Below, one piece after another: positions 25,140 through 36,212 of a DNA stretch of 64,000 nt. This stretch comes from Pisolithus tinctorius. Taxonomy: Eukaryota; Basidiomycota; Agaricomycetes; Boletales; Pisolithaceae. Where the stretch lies: NCBI GenBank assembly GCA_024663395.1, contig JANFAH010000038.1, positions 372,001-436,000 on the forward strand, read 5' to 3'. The notes under the pieces were generated by a model. The model ran no database searches. It was given only the letters and a program-made list of their open reading frames with translations, and was not told the origin of the DNA. The translations under genes and the position numbers were made by a program. How positions within the stretch are numbered: position 1 is the first letter of the stretch; the number at the start of each line of letters is the position of its first letter.

Positions 25140-26415
25140 ATGCAGATGTTGAGATGCTTCTTGATTTTGTGGAGGAAATCCAACCCAAGGCAGGGGATCA
25201 TATGGCCTTTCAAGCAGGGCACTTCAATGATTTAGTATCTCAGTTGCCTGTCCAACCCAATGGCTACCATAAAACCACAAAAAACTGTCAGGACAAGTGG
25301 GAAAGTGTGCATTTTTTCGATTTATCCTTGCATTCCATATCACTCATCTCATAAAAAGCTGAAATGGGATTACCATGCAGCTTCAGCTGTGGCAGGGGGG
25401 TTGGGGCTTGCATATTCAGCAGTGAGGGGTGCCAATGTTGTAACTGAGGTAGGGCAACTCATGATGGATGATATTGCTGAGGTATGTCTGGGATTTTCTC
25501 ATCGTGTGGTGCACAAATCCTTGACCATCCACTAGAAGCGACCAGATACTGCCCAGTACCACAACATGGGCTTCAAATACTTTGATCATATGTGGGACTT
25601 TGCCCTTCCTGACAAGGTGTGGGGCACCAATGCACACCATGCCACCCATTCCTGACCCCCTGCCCAAAGGTCCCAGGCTTCCACATCCACACCCTCCAAT
25701 TTTTCCCCCACACCACCAATGCAAGCTGCTTCACAACTTACCTTTGTGCCATATCAACCTGGGTCTCCTGATCAAAATCAAATTATGCTGACTCCTCAGA
25801 TGGTGCAGCCTACTGTAAATGCTCAAGGTATGCCTCTACCACCAGGTGTTTCACAGGCCCAGTCTGGTGTGCCATCCATAGTCCCTACCTGATCCCATGG
25901 TCTCCCCTTCGTCAATTCCTACATCACTGCCATCATCTGCAATGACATCAGTAAGCACATCCATCAAACCTTCATCCAGCTTGTCATCTTGTGGCAAGAA
26001 GCAGAAAAGTGGTGCCACTGCTGAGCTCAACACCATGTCCACAACAGCTTCCAGGGGAAGCTCTTCTGGTTCTTGAAAGCATCACTCATAGACAGCTGGC
26101 CTTGAAGATGTGGTGTGGGATTTCATAACTGGTGTGCAAGATAACATCACCAAGACACTCACTGCTCTTGACAAATCCAAGGGCTGAGACCTAGATGAAG
26201 CTTGTGTGCTGATGTTCAAGCTTGAGAAGAATCCTTCAGAGTGAAACCTGGTCCACTTGCAAATGGTATTTGAAGAGAAGCCTTCCTATGTCACAGGTTA
26301 CAAGAATGCCACTGCTCAATCACCAACATACAGAATGTTTTGGGTCAAGATGAGGCTTGAGGCAGTTGGCTGTGAGGTTCCAGAATACACAGGAATGGAG
26401 GGGGGGGATAAGTAG
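25140..26415 (+). pseudogene. Relic of a Myb/SANT-like DNA-binding protein
   Basis: Blocks in order: FVEEIQPKAGDHMAFQAGHFNDLVS, HKTTKNCQDKWESV, KLKWDYHAASAVAGG, YHNMGFKYFDHMWDFALP, then a Pro-rich linker with HHATHS and PPLP-type runs. The pattern (WT..E...LLDFL, K..K.C..KW..L, W....D....KPFRN.GF....) is that of the Myb/SANT-like domain carried by PIF/Harbinger elements and domesticated relatives in mushrooms. Intact examples recruit a transposase to DNA. Several in-frame TGA codons and frame changes show decay. No transposase lies beside it, so it may be a separated second ORF of an old Harbinger element. Confidence 0.5.
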
Positions 26416-26439
26416 TCTATCTGTACTTGTGCCATTGTG

Positions 26440-27642
26440 CTGTAGTCAATGCTGTAGTTGGGAATCACACTGAAAGGGTCAAGTCACATTGATTGGAAAT
26501 GGTACCATTCACAAGAGAGTTGGTATGTGATACAAAAAATACAAAAACTACGAATGACTGAATCAACCATGCCTCACAAGCTCAGCATGATAGTCCTCCC
26601 ACATCTGCATTGCAATTGTGTCACACAAGGCATTCATCTGCCTGCATGACTCAGCATTCAATGGAATATCTTGCAAGTTTCCAACATCAGTTTCTCTGGG
26701 TGCTAGGAGCAGCCCATCTTCATTGATAGCATTGGGATCTGGTGTCAAGTTCAGGCCTACTCCAACCAACTCTGATGCTAGACAAGGTCTAGAGAGTGGC
26801 TCAGAAGCAAGTCTGACACAAAGGAACAGAACTCTGACTGGTGGAGTGGTGGCAGGAACAAAGTCTGCTGAGACAAAGGTGGAGCAGAGTGAGGGCATTG
26901 GGTTTAGCTCATGTGCTACCCCCTGGCATGATCTCAGCCCTCATATTTCAGAGGGAGAGTACAGATAGAGAGTCAGAGGTAACTCTGACAGACAGAAGAC
27001 AGAGACAGAAGGAGTAGGAACTAAGTTGATATTCATACTGAGGAATGGTAGAGTATGATACATGCTTTTATACTACTATGGAGGCACAGTAACCAGAATT
27101 GGAACTGACATATGGAGACCCAGAAATTTTCAAGTAAAACTTCCTAGATGATGAATGAAGGGTAGATGGAGGACATACAAATGGGTAACATAGAACATCC
27201 AGAAAATGAAACAGTCCAGGCACTGGACCATGCAGTGTGCATGCTGTGGAGTACCTGACTGTGTGCTGTCAGGGAGAAGTCTGAAGGTAGTCACATGACC
27301 CCTCAGAGAATGGTCTGCTCAGTCTAGTAGGAGAGAAACACAAGTCTGACAGCAGTTGGAGTGGAGATGGTTTGCAACCTGACAGAAGTTGGGGGGAGTT
27401 AGTATGGAGTGAGGAAGGACTTAGAGTGAATGCACAGTTATGACAGTGCCCCCCCCTTAGGGCCTGAACCCCTGAAGGCTGCATGTACAGGACAAGATCA
27501 ACATGAGTTGATCATTTGAAATTATTCTGATGCCTTGAGGATAATGGCTTTAGCTGTGGTGGAGCTCCATCAGAGTTCGAAGTACCACTTAAAAACATGT
27601 GTTTAGGGCACAGAGCCCTCATACCTTCTTCCCTCATCATCA
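26440..27642. other. Probable outer part (3' LTR side) of Gypsy-2, limits not seen
   Basis: CpG-poor DNA lacking a gene, immediately upstream of the first exon of the antisense gene of Gypsy-2. By analogy with Gypsy-1, where the antisense gene starts just inside the LTR, the Gypsy-2 LTR should lie here. No second copy is available in the window to fix its ends. A C run lies near 27450. Confidence 0.3.
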
Positions 27643-27828
27643 TGTCCTCCCAGCATGAGAACACAACCCCCCAGCCAACCCCAGGCCACTCCTGCAACTA
27701 CTCCCAAGTTGTGGATGATGCATTGGTTGTCCTTACCAATGACTTGACTGACACCAAACATGAGAAGGCAGCAGAGAAGGCACATCAGCAAGAAGAGGCA
27801 GAGAAGAAGGAGTGAGAGTGCAAGGTGG

Positions 27829-28848
27829 TGTGGGACACTACCTCTGGGTAGCGTGTGAATAGGGGAAAGCTGTAGGGAAAATCCCTAGGCTCGACCCAAG
27901 GGGTCCTGAGTAGGAAGGAGACATAGAGTGCGATGGTAGAGTCGGTCGAAGAGTCGAATGTGGGTCATGGAATTTAATTCCGCAGAGTTGAAGGTAGGGA
28001 CAGACTTGCTTTTGAAATTCCAGACAACGATCTTGCACTGAGGAAGTAACTCCAAGATGAATTAAGTGCGCAGGAGAGGAAAACGAGTACTAGCAGAACA
28101 AGGACACAAAGATGCGGTAGACACAGTAGATGCAAAGACACAGATACACAGCAGACACAGAGGATGTGAAGACTCTTTGAACTCTTTAGACTTGCACAAG
28201 ACACAGGATGTGGGTCCTAAAAGAGATGATTCTCATTTCATCGCTGAGGCGGAATTATATAGTACATGGATAGTAAGGTACTGATCAGAGAAATGTGGGG
28301 TGGGAGAAGCAAAACTCCAAAAAATAAAGGGGATGACGTGTCAGACATCAAAGCCATACAGCAATGTGTGAAAACAAACTGTAAGGTAGTAACTGAGAAA
28401 GACAACAGGAAAGATGGGTATCTTCCAACAGGACGAGTGTATGCTGTACCATAGAGTGGAACGCGAAGGGTAGAGGCCATAGGTAGAAAGGGGTTCTCGC
28501 ATTGTGGAGAAAGGTTCGCAGGAAAGGAATGAGAGGGGTAACCAGAGTTTTTACTGATGATCTACATGGCTTCCCAGCTATGTGGCGAGGCAAGGGTCGA
28601 GGCGACACGACTGCGGAATTCTGGATAGACAAATGTTGGGTTGATGTTGACATGGAATTTCAGGACGGTGACTGATGTGTGTTACTGATGGATAGGGAAG
28701 CTCCAAAGGTTCGATGGGTGAGGCAGCGCACGAGGCACATGCACGAGGCAGATGGGGTAATTCTGAAGATGACAGATGTGGATGGTAATGGCGGAATTTT
28801 GGTGTTGGCATCCCTATTTCAGCCTCAGGGAGTATACTACTCCCTACA
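27829..28848 (-). repeat. Gypsy-1 3' LTR (left copy, 1020 bp)
   Basis: Runs from TGTGGGACAC to CCCTACA and matches 40680-41686 over its length, mostly with C/T and G/A differences. Relative to the right copy it carries about 13 extra bases near 28735. Read on the minus strand it starts with a perfect palindrome, AGGGAGTAGTATACTCCCT. Its inner edge is preceded by a purine-rich tract (CCTGGGAGG) fitting a polypurine tract. Confidence 0.93.
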
Positions 28849-29115
28849 CCTCCCAGGGTCTTCGAATGCTGACTGTCCTCGGTCAGAGGTCATCGAGTCG
28901 CAACAGAAGGGTGGCGGAGATATTTGGAAGGTGATGTAACAAAGAAGGCTTGTGTTCGGCCACACGGCTTGTGTGAACAAAAACTCTGCACCCAGATAAT
29001 GCGTCAGCAGCAGCCCTTCGGAATTAAAAACTTGCCCAGAAACATCTCATCGTCAGATTCACCCCTGCTACTCCAGCATCTCGCTCTCAGACTCTCACAA
29101 CTCTCAGCAACTACC

Positions 29116-30651
29116 ATGCAAGCTTACTCCGTCAACGACGTGTGCCCCGTGTTCAGCATGAGGGACCAGGCGACCACAGCGCTCGCTGCAGCTCTAGGGC
29201 ATGTTTGGGACTTGATCGAGGGGGCGCCACAGCCAGAGGAGAGGCTGGAGACCATCTATGCATGGGTGGAGGACTGGGACAAGACATGGGTGAGCAACCT
29301 TCCACTGCAGTGCATCATGTGTTGACAGAGATCTGCAGGCCAGCATTCACTCGTGGTGGAAATATGTTGACGACAACAGAATTTCTGTGCCAAAGGTTCA
29401 TGATGAGTGCATGCACAACTACACCAAGGAATCTGCGATGTGCCAAAGTCTTTTAGTCCCGGGTGCTATCGCCATCACCAACCTCTGTCGCCCAGTGGAG
29501 CAGAGGCGGATCCACATCAATGACATCTTCGAAGACTACCAGGAGAGGGTTGAGTTGAGGGTGCAGCTCGAGGTGGAGAGGTTGACAAGGGAACCCTCTA
29601 TGCTCATGCGCAGACAGGCAGCGATGGCGGTAGGTGAAGGTCAAGGCCACATGCCCAGTGATACTGAAGCAGGGGAGTCCTCGAGTGGAACTGGACAACA
29701 AGTGAGGCAACAGACAGAAGGTACAGGCAAGGGGAAGGGCAAGGAAAAAGTACGCCACACCCTCCAGGAAACTCTGAGCATGATGGCTAATGTTCAGAAA
29801 CTCTGCAGGCCACAGACGAAGTCGATGAGTTGGAGAACAACGAAGGCAAACACCCACTGAACCCTGACCCATCGAAAACTGGTGCTCCGGCAGCTGAAGC
29901 CGACCTTTGATGCAGGGAGTGCATGAAGGTAAATGCAGTGTGCAAAGGGCTACCTGGGGAGTTGTGCGAGCAATGCAGGCAGGCCAAGCAGAAATGTAGC
30001 TGGTCGCTCAGAGTGGGTAGGAAGGTGAGTACAAGCTGATTGCGACATGACAAATGAGGACACTGAACCGTAACACAGCGCAAGAATGCTGGTAGTGGAG
30101 AGATGGCTGCTGGGCCATCGCATAAATGGACCAAGTCAGTAACGGTAGCGATGACGACTGAAACTCCGGTGACAACTGGGCTGAAACTCTGGATCCCTGC
30201 TCGCAAACCACCTCCCAGGCAAAACTCCGAACCACCTCCCAAGCATCCAACACCTCGAGCAAGTTCCCATTTGTCTTCTGACATGCCTCCACCTCCCGTA
30301 CCTCGACCACCTCTGTTCCTTCCATCAGCAACCCCTGCACCATGACCTCGTCTGGAGCTAACTCCGCCACTGATGGACAATCCAGGAGACCTTGGCGACA
30401 GTGGACTTTTTGGCAGACCAACGGGATTATTGGACAATCCACCTGCGCCCGTCATCAGCATGCAGGACAAGTCCAAAGGTCCACCAGTTGCAAACTTGAG
30501 CGAATCGACTACACACAAGGCTCTTGCCGAGTGCATCCGACTGTTGGAGGGTAGGGCAGATGACAAGGAGTTTGAGTTGACCCAGATCCACCAGATGCTG
30601 GGGCTGTTGGTGACACGAGTAGAGCGACAGATCGGCGCAGTTCAGGGGTGA
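29116..30651 (+). CDS. Antisense Cys-rich accessory gene of Gypsy-1
   Basis: Starts MQAYSVNDVCPVFSMRD. Exon 1 is 29116-29289, the intron 29290-29338 is in phase, and exon 2 runs from 29339 (ASIHSWWKYVDDNRISV) through LCRPVEQRRIHINDIFEDYQ to a Gly/Lys-rich stretch near 29760. After a short unclear junction comes CRECMKVNAVCKGLP, then CEQCRQAKQKCSWS (29911-30025), a cysteine cluster like that in the Gypsy-2 gene. An intron (about 30026-30080) and a Pro-rich tail follow, then a helical end EGRADDKEFELTQIHQMLG. A TGA at 29908, where Arg (CGA) would fit, suggests decay. The gene is transcribed towards integrase. Such Cys-rich coiled-coil proteins are common beside mushroom retrotransposons, but their role is not known to me. 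Confidence 0.6.
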
Positions 30652-30952
30652 TGTGAGGAGCTGAAGAGGTTGAAGGATCAGCTCAAGGATATGTAGGTAC
30701 ATGTACAGTAGCGTAAGTAGATTGTGGAAATTTATTCGTTTTATTTTATTTTGTGAACCTTTCGGCATTTTGAACAGGATCATTGCTAAGAAGGGAGCAG
30801 GGAAAGAGAACGAATCGACGAGAGACTGGAGATGAGCGGATTTTTTTTTTTTTTTTTCATATGAGACGAAGAGGGTAACTATATAAGCGAAGGGAAAAGC
30901 AGAGAAAGAGAGAAAAGAAAGAAAAGAAAGAAAAGATAGAGAGAAAGGTGTG
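30652..30952. other. Convergent gap between accessory gene and integrase
   Basis: About 300 bp separating two converging reading frames. It holds a run of 18 T (near 30841-30858) and a GAAAAGAAAG-type purine repeat (30900-30945). It would serve as overlapping 3' untranslated regions for both transcripts. Confidence 0.5.
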
Positions 30953-32626
30953 CTACTCATCTGATTCGTCCAAAGGGACGCCAGCGAGTGCAGGGTCTGG
31001 TAGTGAATCGTCTTCCAAGCGATCCAAGTCTCCTGCGGAAATTCCAGTCAACTGCGTGACTTCGATACGAGAGTTGTTCCGCGGGAAATAGGGGTAAAGA
31101 TGGAAGGCGGCAAAGTGGAATTTGGACATGGCTCCATCTAATTCCGCCAGGATGTACGAGCCTCCTTTGGTACACCGAACAATGATCATGGGGCCTAGGT
31201 AGTGTGGTTTGGTCTTGCGATCTAGTTCTCGCTCGATATGTGAATTCTGCACGAGGACGAGTGACCCAGGTTCGAAGTCAAAGTCTTGGATGGTGTGCGC
31301 AAAACGAGCAATGAAGTCTTTGACCGAGGCGAAGCGAGACTTCAGAATGAGATCATGGATGTGAGCAAGGTCTTCTGAACATTTCTGGAGTTGTCAAGCA
31401 TGATGGGCAATGAGTTCTGTTGTCAAGTAAAATTCTGCTTCGAAAGGGGCTAAGAATGTTGCCTCAGCAAGGTCAAAGGGGAGTCTAGGCTCGACACTGT
31501 GAGCCATATAGAACAGAGAAAACCCAGTTGCCTTGTGAATCATAACCCTCTCTGCCCAGAACACCGTAGGAGCCACCTCTGACCACTTTGATGCTTCCCT
31601 GCCGCAACTCTTTACCAACGCCTCCCTCACATCGAAATGCCGATGCTCAACAACTCCATTTGCTTGTGAGTTATAAGGTGAGATTCGTATGTGGCGAATT
31701 CCGAAGGTCTTGGAGAGCCAATCGAGGGCAAGTACATAGGGACCACCGTTATCTGTGACAATTTCTGCAACAGCACCCCAACGGCACAAGATCTGCTCGA
31801 AGATGAATTTTCCGATGGTCTTGCCAGTTTCTGTGCGAAGCATAGCCCACTCTGGATAACTAGTGAGTGAACAGCAAGCTTGGGTGACATAGCGAAATCC
31901 GTTTGACTTCGGCATTAAGAATGTGTCCATATATGCTTTAAAGAATAGGGGCTCAGGGATGGTGACAACTGGTGGAATATGTACACGATCCAAACAGTGT
32001 ATTTGGCACTCGTGACACGACTTGACGTACCAGTGGATGTCCTGATCTAGCATAGGCCACCAGAAACGAGTCAGCAACTGCATGCAGGTCGAGTAGATAC
32101 CCTTGTGTCCTAGCTCATCATGAGCCTGACGAAGAATCCCAAGTTGTTTGTGAGGGGCGACTACTAGTTGGTGACGTCCTTGAGGGTCTTTTCTCCACAG
32201 GTCCCCTCCTTTGACGAAATACTGAGTGGCGAGATGCACCAGGCTTTCCAACTCCCCTTCCTCCAATCCTTCTGGCTTCTTCTTCGTCTCCAAAAACTCC
32301 TTCACCACTTTCAACCTCTCCTCTCTCTGGATCGCTTTCTCTGAGTGCAGAATTTCTGTCTCATAGACACTCAGCGAGGTTTGTTCGGAGGAATAGATGC
32401 CTAGACTCTGTGACAAGACCGAAGGTGAGTCTGACAAGGTACTCGGAATTTCTGAAGGGTAAGGCTGAGACTCGAAATGGGCCTCCCTACAGTTCAAAAG
32501 CTCGACAGTGAAGGCTCCACACTCGTCTATCCACTCCTCGTAGTCCTCTTCTCCATCCTCATCTTCTTCTGCTTTCGGTCTCCTTGAAAGACTGTCTGGC
32601 GCTGCATGCTTGTGAGCAGGGACATG
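30953..32626 (-). pseudogene. Gypsy-1 integrase region of pol
   Basis: On the minus strand after the RNase H end (VPAHKHAAPDSLSRRP) come the HHCC zinc domain (HDELGHKGIYST, then CHECQIHC) and the DDE core, with VTDNGGPYV for the second Asp and ANGVVEHRHFD for the Glu. The C-terminal domain follows (QNSHIERELDRKTKPHYLGP, ending LDESDE). A TGA at 31394-31396 falls between HHA and QLQKC, where CGA (Arg) would continue the frame. No chromodomain follows. The upstream side is interrupted by the foldback element. Confidence 0.88.
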
Positions 32627-32628
32627 TA

Positions 32629-32845
32629 CAGTGAGGGACAAAAGCGTTGCAATGTTTGTGAGGTGTGAATTGTTGCTGATGTAGCTTGGGCTATTCTGCA
32701 CAGATAATCATGATACCTATACCATCGGAAAGGGGTGACTCTAAGCTTTCCAGAGCACTAAGGTTCAGTCCAAACAAAGCAATACATGCCGAGATACACC
32801 CTATTCTTTCCAAAAAGTGCATTGCAACGCTTTTGTCCCTGACTG
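32629..32845. repeat. 217 bp MITE-like end module, left; its mirror is 33984-34200
   Basis: The outer 217 bp of each arm is itself bounded by inverted ends: CAGTGAGGGACAAAAGCG outside and, in inverted form, CAGTCAGGGACAAAAGCG inside. Each end of the foldback therefore looks like a complete small mariner-type MITE, and the larger element may be a composite of two MITEs in opposite orientation. Confidence 0.8.
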
Positions 32846-34200
32846 GTGAAATCATGAAATGTGACCTTTTGATGGGATTGAGGGCATGGAGGATGGGAAA
32901 AAATGATTACATAATAAACCACATGATCATCCAGATGATTTGTCAGCATGTAAACAATGACAAACATTGGACTTGTACCATTAATCCTCCCTCTTTACCA
33001 CAACTCATGAAATCATCTCTCTAGCTCACATGGTCATTTTCTCAAGGAATTCTTATCAAATACTGGTTGCCACCACAGTGCCATCAGTATAACATGCTCT
33101 CAGAACCATCAGTCCCTTAAAAAACCTGCTGTCAGTCATTTCCTGGACTGTTTCCCCCCCCATGCCTGATGTGTTCTGGGACTAATCAGTACTTGGAAGG
33201 CTGAAAATGTTATGGGGGTCAATCTGGCACTTCAGAACATGATTTACAAACCAGTCCCCTCTCAACCAATGCATTTCTGGCACAGGAACACTGATATGGA
33301 AGTTGGGGTGAGACAAAACCTCCTTGTGCTCTGAGCACCATAAGAGGGATCCACTAGATCTTGCTCTGATCTGAACTGTAGATGACTGGGGAAGGATTAT
33401 TTGGTCATATGTGACCAAAGGCAATATTCAGGGCCAGATGGAAGCACTGGATTCTGCTCCATGGCAGTTCAGTGGCATATCCTTCTGATGACACCCAGGG
33501 GTAAAGAGGATTTTGTCTTGCCCTAACTTCCATATCAGTGTTCCTGTGCCAGAAATGCATTGGTTGAGAGGGGACTGGTTTGTAAATCATGTTCTGAAGT
33601 GCCAGATTGACCCCCATAACATTTTCAGCCTTCCAAGTACTGATTAGTCCCAGAACACATCAGGCATGGGGGGGGAAACAGTCCAGGAAATGACTGACAG
33701 CAGGTTTTTTAAGGGACTGATGGTTCTGAGAGCATGTTATACTGATGGCACTGTGGTGGCAACCAGTATTTGATAAGAATTCCTTGAGAAAATGACCATG
33801 TGAGCTAGAGAGATGATTTCATGAGTTGTGGTAAAGAGGGAGGATTAATGGTACAAGTCCAATGTTTGTCATTGTTTACATGCTGACAAATCATCTGGAT
33901 GATCATGTGGTTTATTATGTAATCATTTTTTCCCATCCTCCATGCCCTCAATCCCATCAAAAGGTCACATTTCATGATTTCACCAGTCAGGGACAAAAGC
34001 GTTGCAATGCACTTTTTGGAAAGAATAGGGTGTATCTCGGCATGTATTGCTTTGTTTGGACTGAACCTTAGTGCTCTGGAAAGCTTAGAGTCACCCCTTT
34101 CCGATGGTATAGGTATCATGATTATCTGTGCAGAATAGCCCAAGCTACATCAGCAACAATTCACACCTCACAAACATTGCAACGCTTTTGTCCCTCACTG
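32629..34200. mobile_element. 1.57 kb foldback element with mariner-like ends
   Basis: The left and right halves are inverted copies of each other about 33414.5. Arms of about 690 bp surround a roughly 180 bp non-matching centre. A 339 bp open stretch in the left arm (32686-33024) has an identical mirror (33805-34143), showing perfect arm identity there. The ends are CAGTGAGGGACAAAAGCG, flanked by TA at 32627 and 34201. Joining the flanks with one TA restores the RNase H frame of Gypsy-1 (FKLIHVPAHK). TA duplication and CAGTG-type ends point to the Tc1/mariner group. No transposase is encoded, so it is non-autonomous. Confidence 0.92.
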
Positions 34201-34202
34201 TA

Positions 34203-34366
34203 TGAGCTTGAAGTCGAATAAAAGAATTCCCACAATCCAGTGGTTGATGGTTGCGTTGGGCTGTAATTCTGGATTGTTAATCATCCCCTTTATATATTGT
34301 GTGTCAACCTCGACAACTAAATTCTGCACGCCAAAAATGTGAAGTCTGATGTCGTGTAAAGTGCAG
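34203..34366 (-). pseudogene. Gypsy-1 RNase H segment stranded between two insertions
   Basis: On the minus strand it reads TLHDIRLHIFGVQNLVVEVD and QYIKGMINNPELQPNATIN, ending DFKLI. This is the late RNase H region, continuous with GLFC upstream (36213) and HVPAHK downstream (32626) once both insertions are removed. Confidence 0.88.
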
Positions 34367-34769
34367 TGTCACACACCAAAGGTGTTGTGGACATGGTTAC
34401 AGCTGACTCTGCCTAACTCGTTGACGAGTTGTGCACAATGCCCAAGCATGCAGATGAAGACTAAAGGCCTCATGCATAGAAAGACTGTCAGATGTTAACA
34501 GTCATCCTTCGCACAAGAATGAGTCGTCAGTGCTAAAGAGAAAAGAGGAAGTGAGTTAAGCGCACATTAAAGGTTTTTAGTGCCCGTGTATGGCATTCCA
34601 GTTTTCATCATGTCTCTGCCATTTCCAAAGATATCAACTCCGTTCCCATGCTCGCTTAAAGTGCTCAGCCCCATGATTCTTCCTTCCAAATTTGGAGAGG
34701 ATCCTCACACCCTGTGCGTTTCTACAGCACTCCATCCATCAGACGCTCATTTCACGAAGTCCATCAATC

Positions 34770-35108
34770 ATGGCCACCTCTTCATCGATCATCTTGCTTG
34801 TCTCATTTGCCAGAGACAGTGGCTATGTATATCTGCCAGGTGTTCCCACCAGCTTCCATCCTGAAGCCCCCTGGTTCATTCCATCATTGTCAGCCCCGTC
34901 TCATCCCATGCAGCTTGGTCAGCATGTTCTCCTTGTCAGTATGACTTCCAGAAGGACATTCTTTGGTCGCCTCAGGTCTGTCACTCGGTTAGAAAGGTCT
35001 TATGTGGTTGTTTCAGTCTCCCCAGTTGATGAAGCATATGGATTGTTCCTCCCTGCTCCCTGCACCATCTTTATTCCAGTCTCATCCATCATTCTTCCCA
35101 CATTGTGA
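34770..35108 (+). CDS. Conserved 112-codon ORF inside the LTR-like element, copy 1
   Basis: Starts MATSSSIILLVSFARD and ends VSSIILPTL before TGA. It aligns without gaps to the ORF at 47281-47619, sharing GYVYLPGVPTSFHPEA, MTSRRTFFG and LERSYVVVSVSP. By hand, about 31 of some 48 base differences between the copies (from the FAR motif on) fall on third codon positions, a sign that protein sequence was conserved. The same frame stays open past the TGA for about 48 codons (QLQYNLL..., then LPDCIHDE) to a second TGA that is also shared. No known family was recognised, and no signal peptide or Cys cluster is evident. Confidence 0.6.
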   Translation: MATSSSIILLVSFARDSGYVYLPGVPTSFHPEAPWFIPSLSAPSHPMQLGQHVLLVSMTSRRTFFGRLRSVTRLERSYVVVSVSPVDEAYGLFLPAPCTIFIPVSSIILPTL

Positions 35109-35685
35109 CAGCTGCAGTATAATCTACTGTCCTCCAGCCTCCCTGATTGCATTCATGATGAGTGTGACATGCATCTTGCCTTCTTACTGCAAGATCCAGC
35201 AGAAGACATCCCCCCTTCTCCTCCTCCTCCATCAGAGCCCTGTTCATGAAGTTTTTGTTAACTTTGCTGAGAGGATGGAAGGGTGGGAGATGCGATCACA
35301 TATGCTCTCATTGCCCCACAGACCCCCAACGCCTTAGCTCCCTTTGACACCTGACTCATGCCCTTCAATTCTGGAATTAATACTTCCCTATCTGGAAACA
35401 CATCCATCTGTCATGCTGTCTTTGGATCTAGAGATGTCTCCACTGAGATCTAACTTGCATCGCCACCCCCTAATGTGATATCAGTGTGCTTACTCAGTTT
35501 CTGATTCTATTTGACTCATTTTGTGATATTTTGACTATCCTTGACTCATTCATTGCCAATACTTACCAATCCTCTTTGCTTGCTTACTTTTCATTTCTCA
35601 CTTACTCATCATGATTACTCAGTCCTTACTCATTACGTACCAAGTGTTTGTGCCTTGTTTGTCACAAGCTGTGCTCCCCCCTCAG

Positions 35686-35693
35686 TATATAAA
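35686..35693 (+). promoter_or_regulatory. TATA box in LTR-like element, copy 1
   Basis: TATATAAA, preceded by a C-rich stretch and followed by a CATGTACTTAG-type segment. The same box in the same context is kept in the second copy (48252-48259), which marks the transcription direction of the element as plus. Confidence 0.6.
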
Positions 35694-36212
35694 CCCCCAT
35701 GTACTTAGCTACTGAGAATCAATTCAGAAGCAGTCCAGCAGTCAGTTCAGTGCCTATCTCATCATCAACAGTTGAGGCTCATTCGGGAGAGTCTATCTGT
35801 CTTCATTCGTATCATTGGTAGTTGAGGCTCCATCAAGGGTCTATCTACCTTCATTCATTCATCTGAAGTATCATCTGTGCTCTGTCAGCACACCTGCTTA
35901 GTCATCCATCCACTCCTGTGTAACTCATCATCGACTTGCACCAGGAGCACATCCAAAAGGTCATCACACCAGAGTACTTTCAGCTGAATACCTTCACTCT
36001 ATTCAGCATCCCCCATCTAGTCATCACTTGCTTATCTACTCCTGCATAACCTGTCGACGACTTGTGCCAGGAGCACTCTACTTGAAGTCCCTCCCCCCAC
36101 ATCAGGTTTCTCTGCCCTCCAGGTTCCACAGAGGTAAACCACCACTCACTCATATTTGTCTTTGGTGTTGGATTTGTTTGGTTTACACCAGCTTTCCACA
36201 CTTTGACTCACA

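Larger units (their letters stand above)
34367..36212 (+). mobile_element. 1.85 kb LTR-like element, copy 1
   Basis: Starts TGTCACACACC and ends TTTGACTCACA, TG...CA as in an LTR. It is flanked by GCAG on both sides (34363-34366 and 36213-36216). Dropping one GCAG rejoins the RNase H frame of Gypsy-1 (GLFC then TLHDIR). A TATA box lies at 35686. A diverged copy lies at 46908-48718. It is best read as a solo LTR of an element whose body is not in the window, or as a short non-autonomous element. Unusually, it contains a conserved reading frame. Confidence 0.82.

Noticed and set aside
29787..30566. 259-codon minus-strand open frame opposite the Gypsy-1 accessory gene
   Set aside because: No motifs; the plus strand has the Cys cluster and in-phase introns, so this is taken as antisense shadow.
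32686..34143. Two identical 112-codon ORFs in the foldback arms
   Set aside because: They are the same sequence on opposite strands of a palindrome; they cross the inner MITE border and show no protein features. Their length equals the LTR ORF by coincidence; the sequences are unrelated.
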